Below are positions 1 through 5,386 of a DNA stretch of 5,386 bases, one piece after another. Origin of the DNA: an uncultured Megasphaera sp. (GTDB taxonomy: Bacteria > Bacillota > Negativicutes > Veillonellales > Megasphaeraceae). The DNA is taken from contig CALBLM010000012.1 of assembly GCA_937895695.1 (NCBI GenBank), positions 1 to 5,386 on the forward strand, given 5' to 3'. Numbering within the stretch: the first letter of the stretch is position 1; every line of letters starts with the position of its first letter. The position numbers and the translations under genes were made by a program. Under the pieces are notes generated by a model that had not been told where the DNA came from, made no database searches, and worked only from the letters and a program-made list of their open reading frames with translations.

Positions 1-993
1 AGGTTCTTCATCAACACACGGCTTATTGTCATACAACAAATATTGTGAACGAAACTTAGGCAATGTAACAATGGGCATTAATACATTGGCACCGGCTTTT
101 AATCCTAATTCGCGCCCCAACGGATGCAGTGCCTGCAAGGCTGTCGTCGATGCGATATTGACATCCCGAAGAACCAAACGAGTAACGGCAATCATTTTAA
201 GTCCCAGCTGCAACCGCCGTAATTTTTCTTCTGCAGAATCCAATCCGCTTTCTATCACTTGTTTTCCTATCGGAGTCTGATGATGCACGACATACGGCCC
301 CATACCAATCATATCGATATCCATATCCCGATAAAAGAGAATGTCCTCTGCTAAATCTTCGATGGTTTGATTGGGAAGACCAATCATATCTCCTGTACCT
401 ACTTGATAGCCGATGCGTCGCAGCGATTCCAAACATTGTTTTCGTACGGTCCATTGATGATGACCGTCCTGGGGATGGAGGGTTTGATATAAGGCAGGAT
501 TACTCGTTTCAATACGCAGCAAATATCGATGGGCCCCTGCTTCAAACCAACGGCGATATGTTTCTTCTGACTGTTCTCCCACACATAACGTAATCCCCAA
601 TTCGCCCTGACTCAATGACTTAATATCCCGAACCAATCCTTCTATATAGGCAATAAATGCTTCATCCTGTCGTTCTCCCGACTGAAGCGTCAACGAGCCG
701 TACTGATTATCATACGTCCATTTAGCCATGGCCAGTATATCTTCCCGTGCCGTGTCAAATCGCTGTACTTCGCAGTTGCTGCGGCGAATACCGCAATATA
801 AACAATCTTTCATACACCGATTTGAAAACTCAATCAATCCACGATAGTACACAACGCGTCCGACATTTGCCGCTTTAACGGCATACGCTGCCTCATACAA
901 GGCCTGCAATTCTTCCGGTTTCGTGAGGCTAAGCAAGGTCATCATGTCTTCTTTGGTGAATTTTTTTTGTTGAAGCAATGCATGCAACATCAT
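1..993 (-). CDS. hydE: [FeFe]-hydrogenase H-cluster radical SAM maturase HydE (C-terminus cut by window edge)
   Basis: HydE is a cytosolic radical SAM enzyme that works with HydG and HydF to build the diiron subcluster of the [FeFe]-hydrogenase active site. The frame is open from the start codon to base 1 and gives 331 residues. HydE is usually about 350, so only a short C-terminal piece is missing. Visible marks are the radical-SAM cluster motif CMKDCLYC (Cys60, Cys64, Cys67) followed by GIRRSN, then LQSGE at 103-107, GDMIGLPNQT at 201-210 and DMIGMGPY at 227-234. ANVLMP at 302-307 precedes KPC at 324-326. Cys326 may be the first ligand of the optional second Fe-S cluster found in some HydE proteins; any further ligands lie outside the window. 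Two ATGs stand in tandem (993 and 990). I chose 993, but 990 has the more usual spacing from the Shine-Dalgarno. The gene follows ftsW by 21 bp and is probably co-transcribed with it. BioB-like and PylB-like enzymes are related, but the GIRRSN, LQSGE and MIGMGP motifs favour HydE. Confidence 0.93.
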   Translation of the reverse strand, partial: MMLHALLQQKKFTKEDMMTLLSLTKPEELQALYEAAYAVKAANVGRVVYYRGLIEFSNRCMKDCLYCGIRRSNCEVQRFDTAREDILAMAKWTYDNQYGSLTLQSGERQDEAFIAYIEGLVRDIKSLSQGELGITLCVGEQSEETYRRWFEAGAHRYLLRIETSNPALYQTLHPQDGHHQWTVRKQCLESLRRIGYQVGTGDMIGLPNQTIEDLAEDILFYRDMDIDMIGMGPYVVHHQTPIGKQVIESGLDSAEEKLRRLQLGLKMIAVTRLVLRDVNIASTTALQALHPLGRELGLKAGANVLMPIVTLPKFRSQYLLYDNKPCVDEEP

Positions 994-997
994 CTGC

Positions 998-1007
998 ACC
1001 TCCTCCC
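998..1007 (-). promoter_or_regulatory. Ribosome binding site of hydE
   Basis: The minus strand reads GGGAGGAGGT in the short gap between the ftsW stop and the hydE start. The AGGAGG core is 5 nt from the ATG at 993 and 8 nt from the ATG at 990, so either start could be used. The site shows that hydE has its own strong translation signal even though no promoter or terminator fits in the gap. Confidence 0.8.
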
Positions 1008-1014
1008 AGTGCTA

Positions 1015-2271
1015 TTATTTCTCTTTTGGATGCAACGGAAATTGACTTCTTGTTTCTTTGCGCAACGACTTGGCAGGTCTCTTGGTATCAATATATGCTT
1101 TTTCAGCTTGCCGATAGTTTTGCCTGCTAATATTCAATAACAAGGCAGCAGCTGCCATATTCACAATCAAAGCTGTTCCGCCGTAACTAATAAATGGCAG
1201 CGGTACGCCAACGACAGGAAAAAGGCGACTAACCATAGCTATATTGATAAATCCTTGACCACCCAAGTATAACGTCAATCCTAAAGCAAGCAAAGAACCA
1301 AATTTATTTTTACAATGCACGGCCGTAAAAATACCGATTACAATGATACTCAAGAATATCGTGATAAGAAGTATCGTACCGAACAATCCCCATTCTTGGG
1401 CAAACACAGCAAAAGCAAAGTCTGTATGCGCTTCCGGTAAAAAGCCAAATTTACTTATGCCGTTGCCAAGTCCTTGGCCAAAAAAGTGCCCCGTACCAAT
1501 CGCAATCAATCCTTGCACGGTCTGATAGCCCGCCGCTTGTGCTTGTCCCCAAGGATCCAGCCACACAGAAATTCGCGTAAATCGATAGGGCTCCATGATT
1601 AGAATTGCAAAAAAAGCAACAGCTAATATACATAATGGTATTTTTACTTTAGAAAAATGGGCACCACTAATCAATACCATAAATATAGGTATGCCTACAA
1701 TAATGCTCGCTGTGCCAGCATCAGGCTGAACAAAAACAAGCAACGCCATTATCCCGGGGACCCATAACGAAATATGTGGGAGACAATGAAATCTCCCCAC
1801 AAACCGGAAAAGGCTATTTTTCGGTTTTATATGCAGTCGGTACAAAAATTCAATAGGTTTACGCTTTTCCAATGATAGAGAAATCCAATGGGCAGCATAT
1901 ATAATGCCAACTAACTTCGCCAATTCTGAAGGTTGAAAGCCAAATCCTCCAAGGGTAAGCCAACGCCGGGAGCCATTGACTACGGTGCCAACACATAATA
2001 CAACTAGTAACAACAAAATAGCTATGATAGTTTCCCATTTTACATATTTTCGAAAACTACGATAATCCTTACAATAACAAAAACACGCCACACCACTTCC
2101 CAAAACAGTCCATAATATCTGTTTGGCAAAATGATCATAAAAATTTCCGGCTATGTTATCAGTAACAAATGTCGCACTATATACATTCGTCATGCCAATG
2201 ACAAGTAATGCAATAAATACAATCCATAATCCCCAATGATATTGGTGCAGTTTTCTAATTTGCTTCGTCAT
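1015..2271 (-). CDS. ftsW: SEDS-family peptidoglycan glycosyltransferase, FtsW type
   Basis: This is a polytopic inner-membrane enzyme of 418 residues. FtsW polymerises lipid II into glycan strands at the septum together with a class B penicillin-binding protein. About ten membrane segments can be seen, the first near residues 14-33 and the last near 362-380. Family motifs in order are GSRRWL at 100-105, FQPSELAKL at 112-120, QPDAGT at 182-187, WLDPW at 237-241, AGYQTVQGL at 247-255, LPEAHTDF at 278-285 and LPFISYGGTAL at 358-368. Asp284 in HTD corresponds to the essential Asp of the family (Asp297 of E. coli FtsW, as I recall the alignment). The LLNISR ending of the last helix favours FtsW over RodA, though SEDS paralogues are hard to separate by eye. 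A basic cytoplasmic tail of about 35 residues follows. The ATG at 2271 lies inside trmB, overlaps it by 17 bp and has a GAGGTG ribosome binding site 7 nt upstream, which suggests translational coupling. Confidence 0.93.
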   Translation of the reverse strand: MTKQIRKLHQYHWGLWIVFIALLVIGMTNVYSATFVTDNIAGNFYDHFAKQILWTVLGSGVACFCYCKDYRSFRKYVKWETIIAILLLLVVLCVGTVVNGSRRWLTLGGFGFQPSELAKLVGIIYAAHWISLSLEKRKPIEFLYRLHIKPKNSLFRFVGRFHCLPHISLWVPGIMALLVFVQPDAGTASIIVGIPIFMVLISGAHFSKVKIPLCILAVAFFAILIMEPYRFTRISVWLDPWGQAQAAGYQTVQGLIAIGTGHFFGQGLGNGISKFGFLPEAHTDFAFAVFAQEWGLFGTILLITIFLSIIVIGIFTAVHCKNKFGSLLALGLTLYLGGQGFINIAMVSRLFPVVGVPLPFISYGGTALIVNMAAAALLLNISRQNYRQAEKAYIDTKRPAKSLRKETRSQFPLHPKEK

Positions 2272-2929
2272 CTGCTGTCACCTCGTTCGGCCTAGCAGCT
2301 ACGCAATGAAAAATAGGCTGTCCTTTCGCACTGAATTTTGCTTCATATTCAGTCATCGCTTCATTGACAAAGTCACTATGATGTAAATCATAGGTCACTT
2401 CCGACAACGGCCAATGACGCAGTTTAAACTCTTCTAACGTAAAATCAAATAAGCTAGCATTATCCGATTTAAAATAGATTTTTCCATCTTCCTTGAGCAG
2501 CCGGGCATACCGATCTAAAAAGCCATGATACGTCAATCGCCGTTTGGCATGCCGTTTTTTGGGCCAAGGATCACAGAAATTAATAAAGAAGCGGTCTACT
2601 TCGCCAGGTGCAAAAATTTCTTCCAATCGTGCTACATCAAACCGCAGGAGCTGTACATTATGTAATTCCGCTTCTGCACATTTTTTACCGGCATAGTAAA
2701 TAACACCAATCTGAATTTCAATGCCAATAAAATTAATTTCCGGATGGAGTTCTGCCATTTTAGAAATAAAATTACCTTTACCTGTGCCTAATTCTACCCA
2801 TAACGGTGCATCAGGATTTTCAAATAATGTCCGCCATTTTCCTTTATATGCTTCGCAACTTTCTAAATGAACGAAAGATGCATATTGTTTAATTGCTTCA
2901 TCAATCCAAGGTTTTCTTCGTAACCGCAT
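2255..2929 (-). CDS. trmB: tRNA (guanine-N7-)-methyltransferase TrmB
   Basis: TrmB transfers a methyl group from S-adenosylmethionine to N7 of G46 in the variable loop of tRNAs, and it acts in the cytoplasm. The protein is 224 residues, a normal length for bacterial TrmB. The Rossmann-type SAM-binding loop is ELGTGKG at 46-52, followed by FIGIEIQ at 67-73. The family signature FCDPWPKKRHAKRRL is at 118-132, and its Asp120 region forms part of the active site. The C-terminal tRNA/SAM contact motif TEYEAKF is at 193-199. The ATG at 2929 is supported by a strong AGGAGG 5 nt upstream and by the N-terminal RLRRKPW, which is usual at the start of this family. It is the first gene of the likely trmB-ftsW-hydE unit, and its end overlaps the start of ftsW. 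Confidence 0.96.
   Translation of the reverse strand: MRLRRKPWIDEAIKQYASFVHLESCEAYKGKWRTLFENPDAPLWVELGTGKGNFISKMAELHPEINFIGIEIQIGVIYYAGKKCAEAELHNVQLLRFDVARLEEIFAPGEVDRFFINFCDPWPKKRHAKRRLTYHGFLDRYARLLKEDGKIYFKSDNASLFDFTLEEFKLRHWPLSEVTYDLHHSDFVNEAMTEYEAKFSAKGQPIFHCVAARPNEVTADDEAN
2279..2284 (-). promoter_or_regulatory. Ribosome binding site of ftsW, inside the trmB coding region
   Basis: The minus strand reads GAGGTG, 7 nt before the ftsW ATG. It lies within the last codons of trmB, so ribosomes finishing trmB pass over the ftsW initiation site. This supports the start at 2271. Confidence 0.7.
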
Positions 2930-2934
2930 GTCTT

Positions 2935-2940
2935 CCTCCT
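2935..2940 (-). promoter_or_regulatory. Ribosome binding site of trmB
   Basis: This is a perfect AGGAGG on the minus strand, 5 nt from the trmB ATG. Together with the bases just before it, the site is partly complementary to CCTCTT at 2950-2955. It could therefore be partly covered if an alternative leader hairpin forms. Confidence 0.8.
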
Positions 2941-2945
2941 CTTCT

Positions 2946-2978
2946 AAAAAAGAGGCTGATTCCTCATGAAATCAGCCT
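2946..2978 (-). terminator. Terminator-like hairpin with U6 tract in the trmB leader
   Basis: On the minus strand a 9-bp perfect stem (AGGCTGATT paired with AATCAGCCT; plus-strand arms 2953-2961 and 2970-2978) encloses an 8-nt loop. It is followed by C and six T residues, the form of a Rho-independent terminator. The hairpin would begin only about 5 nt after the transcript start predicted from the promoter at 2990-3018, and the T tract ends a few bases before the trmB ribosome binding site. It could stop read-through, attenuate trmB transcription, or act as a 5' hairpin that protects the mRNA. The sequence cannot say which. Confidence 0.6.
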
Positions 2979-2989
2979 ATACCTATATT

Positions 2990-3018
2990 ATTATAAAAAA
3001 TATCAAAGGTCCTGTCAA
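2990..3018 (-). promoter_or_regulatory. Consensus housekeeping sigma-70/sigma-A promoter for trmB-ftsW-hydE
   Basis: The minus strand has a perfect -35 box TTGACA (3013-3018) and a perfect -10 box TATAAT (2990-2995), separated by exactly 17 bp. Transcription should start near 2982-2984, giving a leader of about 54 nt before the trmB ATG. The spacer holds an AT-rich run next to the -10 box. No extended -10 TG element is seen. Confidence 0.88.
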
Positions 3019-3027
3019 TACAGACAG
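3012..3027. promoter_or_regulatory. Short inverted repeat overlapping the -35 box (possible operator)
   Basis: CTGTC and GACAG form a 5-bp inverted repeat with a 6-bp spacer that covers the -35 element of the trmB promoter. The position suits a repressor site, but the half-sites are short and I do not recognise the motif, so chance is a real possibility. Confidence 0.2.
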
Positions 3028-3070
3028 ATGGGCCTCATCCAACCGCTCTCCAATACGAACTGTATGATGC

Positions 3071-3121
3071 AAAAAAGGAACGATACATGACAAAATGAGT
3101 TGTCATCGTGTCGTTCCTTTT
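3071..3121 (-). terminator. Rho-independent terminator of the autotransporter gene
   Basis: A long imperfect hairpin with about 21 bp of pairing is interrupted by one bulged base and one G-U pair. The outer arms read AAAAGGAACGA and TCGTTCCTTTT, and the loop is 6 nt. On the minus strand the stem is followed by six T residues, as expected for stopping transcription 34 bp or more past the adhesin stop codon. On the plus strand only four T residues follow, so it may work weakly in that direction too. It separates the adhesin from the trmB unit. Confidence 0.88.
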
Positions 3122-3154
3122 CGTAGTACCTAGTATCCGTCTCGTTTATTCGCC

Positions 3155-5386
3155 TTATTTATTTGTATTGGCTTTAACCGTACGAACACGCTGAATCGTC
3201 GGATTACCTGCTTTGTCTTTGGCAATCGTATCGACTGTGAAATATTCCAATTCATGCGAGAATTCGTTGAGAATCTTATCAGACAAAACAGCGCCTTTGG
3301 TCATGGCACGATACAAGATAGCCGCAAATTCATACCGCGTCATCGGACGATCGCCGGCAAAGTTTCCATCCGGATAGCCTTCAATCATGCCACGTTCAGC
3401 AAGCTGTGTTACGTATTCGTACGCCCAGTGATTCTGCGGTACATCCGGGAAGAGCTGCAGTTTAGACGTATTTATCTTCTTACCGGCGTTGGCATCGAGT
3501 ATGGCTGATTTCATGGCTTCCAATTCACTGCGCAGTTCTTTGATTTCTTTCGCCATTGCGACACGAGATGTCGAAACATGACTGCTTCCAGAGCCGAGCT
3601 TAAAGCTTACACCGGCATTGACCATATTTTCACCATTGCCAAAAGTTCCGCCTACAGAGAACATCGTATCTTCATTGGGACGATAGTATGCACCGATTGC
3701 CGCTGCACCGGCACCACGATAATTCCCATAGCCTGCTGCAAAGTCCCACTTCGCATCGGGGTCGAAATCCAACGGATGCAAGGCTGCCAACGCTGCTGCA
3801 CCGGCACCAACTTTGTTGACCCGATTGTCCAGGTTGCTAATGGAATGACTCAATGACGAAATATTCGTCGCATTGTTAGCAATAGCCTGATTCGTTTCGT
3901 AGAGCTGACCACCATTGACTGCATCGGTAGAACCTTTTTCCACTTTGCCGTCTGCTACGTTGGTAATCGTCTGATTGTTAGCATTGAGGCCATCTTTGCT
4001 GACATAGGTCTTATCACCGATAGAAAGACCGCTGTTGGTAACCTTCGTATCTCCTGCTGTCAAGCCATCTTTCGTAAGAGATACGTTTTCGCCGATTTTG
4101 ACACCATTCGTATCCATCTTCGTATCGCCAGTAGTCACACTATCTAATGTCAAATCTTTATTCAGACTAACTTTGTAATCTGTACCGCCAGCAGCGTTTG
4201 TTTTTGAATCATCAATCTTAATATTAGAATCACCTGCAGAAACACTACTATGTTTTCCAGCAGTCTGTTCTACTTGTGTGACGCGATCACCCAAGTTTGT
4301 CACATCCTGCTTAATCGAAGTGATATCACCTTTGATATTGGTAATGTCACCTTTAATGTTTGTGATATCACCTTCTACTTTAGATACGCGATCATTGGTT
4401 TCTTTGAGCTGACTGCCATTCACTGCATCTGTAGATGTATCAGAAATATCACCTTTTGCAACACCACTAATTTTACCAGTTGAGTCTACTGTAACGTTAT
4501 CATTAATCGTAACCGTGCCTTCTTTATCCAATTTCACAGATGATTTACCATTAGAAATAGTATCTCCACTAACATCTACATCTGCCAATTTTGCCCCTTT
4601 ATCTGCATATACTCTATCTTTTGTGGCAATATAACCAGTAGTGTCAATGGTTCCATTGCTTCCGCTAATGCTAACATATTTACCAGTAATATCCCCTAAA
4701 AGGATGTCTTTGTTCAGACCAACTTTATAGGTTTTCTGTCCATCTTGATCTGTTTCTTCTACCGTAATGTTACTGCCGTTAACTACTTTTGTATGTTTTC
4801 CAGCTTCCTGCTGTACCGCATGGAGCTGACTGCCGTTTACGGCATCTGTAGAATCTGCTGCAATTCTTCCTTCTGCTATGCCGCTAATTTTTCCATCTTT
4901 TCCGACAGTAACTTTGCTATTCAAAACGACGTTATCCTGCATAAGAGCTATAGAAGTATCTCCATATGCCATGCCGGCATATCCTTTATTCAAGACAACT
5001 TTGGACTGACCATTGGAGATGGTTTCGATATTTTTCAGGTCGCTATTTAACTTCGTTGTTACTTTTCTCCCATCTTTGCTGACGCTAATGTTGTCATCGC
5101 CAGAGAAGTCTACCGTTTCTCCCGGTTTTACTGGTGTTGCTTCTTTTCCATTTGTAGACAAGTTCCAGCCTTTATTCGCTACCGATTCTACTCCTTTTAA
5201 CTGGCTTACATTGACTGCGTCCATATCGTCTTTACCATCTGCTACATCATGGATTTGCTGTCCGCCTACGCTGACTCTCTTTGTACTAAATTCTAAGCCA
5301 GTAGTACCGTTACCAACAGTCAATCCGTCAGCATTGATGGTCATCGTATCCCCAAATTTCGCACTATTCAATCCAGTTAAATCTTT
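3155..5386 (-). CDS. Trimeric autotransporter adhesin (YadA/Hia-like, type Vc) with C-terminal SLH domain; N-terminus outside window
   Basis: This is a surface adhesin that forms a homotrimer in the outer membrane. The frame is open to the right edge (743 residues, numbered here from that edge), so the true start, signal peptide and head are missing. The TTG at 5371 is only an internal Leu codon. Visible parts in order are: stalk repeats with DAVN(G/V)(S/G)QL neck motifs at about 56, 181, 320 and 488; a possible Trp-ring module starting at GWNL, 73-76; a heptad coiled coil with GDITNIK repeats, 339-366; a neck helix; and the YadA anchor at about 516-597, with ALAALHPLDF and four beta strands ending in VSFKLG. 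Unlike classical family members, the chain does not stop there. A coiled coil (about 607-633) leads to one SLH domain (about 644-695: LFPDVPQNHWAYE, GYPDGNF, TRYE) and then a 48-residue tail. Because the anchor's C-terminus faces the periplasm, the SLH domain should bind peptidoglycan. Ligand and total length are unknown. The gene has its own terminator downstream. Confidence 0.93.
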   Translation of the reverse strand, partial: KDLTGLNSAKFGDTMTINADGLTVGNGTTGLEFSTKRVSVGGQQIHDVADGKDDMDAVNVSQLKGVESVANKGWNLSTNGKEATPVKPGETVDFSGDDNISVSKDGRKVTTKLNSDLKNIETISNGQSKVVLNKGYAGMAYGDTSIALMQDNVVLNSKVTVGKDGKISGIAEGRIAADSTDAVNGSQLHAVQQEAGKHTKVVNGSNITVEETDQDGQKTYKVGLNKDILLGDITGKYVSISGSNGTIDTTGYIATKDRVYADKGAKLADVDVSGDTISNGKSSVKLDKEGTVTINDNVTVDSTGKISGVAKGDISDTSTDAVNGSQLKETNDRVSKVEGDITNIKGDITNIKGDITSIKQDVTNLGDRVTQVEQTAGKHSSVSAGDSNIKIDDSKTNAAGGTDYKVSLNKDLTLDSVTTGDTKMDTNGVKIGENVSLTKDGLTAGDTKVTNSGLSIGDKTYVSKDGLNANNQTITNVADGKVEKGSTDAVNGGQLYETNQAIANNATNISSLSHSISNLDNRVNKVGAGAAALAALHPLDFDPDAKWDFAAGYGNYRGAGAAAIGAYYRPNEDTMFSVGGTFGNGENMVNAGVSFKLGSGSSHVSTSRVAMAKEIKELRSELEAMKSAILDANAGKKINTSKLQLFPDVPQNHWAYEYVTQLAERGMIEGYPDGNFAGDRPMTRYEFAAILYRAMTKGAVLSDKILNEFSHELEYFTVDTIAKDKAGNPTIQRVRTVKANTNK
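3902..4804 (-). repeat. Two related stalk modules of the adhesin
   Basis: Two consecutive segments of the adhesin share one plan: AGKH near the start (4804 and 4261), then a variable stretch, YKV(G/S)LNKD(I/L), a run of short beta-rich units, and a DAVNG(S/G)QL neck motif at the end (4406-4429 and 3902-3925). The similarity is also visible in the DNA, for example tatgttttccagc at both module starts. Such repeats arise by duplication and can change in number by recombination. Confidence 0.65.
4310..4372 (-). repeat. Three tandem 21-bp repeats encoding GDIT(N/S)IK heptads
   Basis: Three head-to-tail 21-bp units encode GDITNIK, GDITNIK and GDITSIK, and a fourth, more diverged heptad (QDVTNLG) follows. 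Isoleucine or valine recurs at heptad core positions, consistent with a trimeric coiled coil that sets stalk length. The units differ at several third codon positions, so the array is not freshly duplicated. Confidence 0.8.

Noticed and set aside
26..280. Plus-strand open frame of 84 codons
   Set aside because: It is antisense to hydE, has no recognisable motif and no convincing ribosome binding site.
197..584. Two short minus-strand open frames (197-454 and 399-584)
   Set aside because: Both lie out of frame inside hydE, whose continuous reading frame across 1-993 carries clear family motifs.
961..968. Run of eight A residues near the start of hydE as a phase-variation tract
   Set aside because: The reading frame is intact, the run encodes Gln-Lys-Lys, and eight bases in a housekeeping maturase is weak evidence for switching.
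2952..2978. Plus-strand terminator at the same hairpin
   Set aside because: On the plus strand the stem is followed by mixed A/T sequence without a T run, and no plus-strand gene ends here.
2893..3090. Plus-strand open frame of 65 codons across the intergenic region
   Set aside because: It runs through the trmB start, the consensus promoter and the terminator stem on the opposite strand, and has no sensible protein features.
3254..5050. Four plus-strand open frames opposite the adhesin (3254-3508, 3578-3856, 4250-4483, 4745-5050)
   Set aside because: They are antisense shadows of a low-complexity, repeat-rich gene; the Cys- and Ile-rich translations mirror the stalk codons and show no family motif.
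5369..5371. TTG as a start codon for a 738-residue adhesin
   Set aside because: The frame continues upstream to the window edge as KDLTG, typical stalk sequence. No ribosome binding site or signal peptide is present, so this TTG is an internal Leu codon.

Overview
The window looks like chromosome from a diderm Firmicute of the class Negativicutes (Veillonella/Megasphaera/Dialister-type). The main reason is a trimeric autotransporter adhesin that carries an S-layer homology (SLH) domain. In these bacteria SLH domains tie outer-membrane proteins to the peptidoglycan. An [FeFe]-hydrogenase maturation gene fits a strict anaerobe of this group. The exact genus cannot be fixed from the sequence alone. 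Every gene I can support lies on the minus strand, so the window reads from right to left.

Right to left, the layout is as follows. (1) 5386-3155 holds the C-terminal 743 codons of a large YadA/Hia-like trimeric autotransporter whose start lies outside the window. It has stalk repeats, a heptad coiled coil, the YadA membrane anchor, and then a periplasmic tail with a coiled coil and one SLH domain. (2) 3154-2930 is a 225-bp intergenic region. It holds a long hairpin terminator for the adhesin gene, then a perfect-consensus sigma-70/sigma-A type promoter. A terminator-like hairpin follows within a few bases of the predicted transcript start and abuts the Shine-Dalgarno of the next gene. (3) 2929-2255 is trmB (tRNA m7G46 methyltransferase). 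(4) 2271-1015 is ftsW (SEDS peptidoglycan glycosyltransferase), overlapping trmB by 17 bp. (5) 993-1 is hydE (radical SAM maturase of the [FeFe]-hydrogenase H-cluster), 331 codons, open at the left edge. It has a strong ribosome binding site in the 21-bp gap after ftsW.

trmB, ftsW and hydE appear to form one transcription unit driven by the promoter at 2990-3018. It combines tRNA modification, septal wall synthesis and hydrogenase assembly. I see no functional link beyond co-transcription. The adhesin is a separate unit. The most notable items are the adhesin's C-terminal extension past its beta-barrel, which would tether the outer membrane to the cell wall, and the unusual trmB leader. I found no RNA genes, insertion sequences, CRISPR arrays or clear signs of recent transfer.
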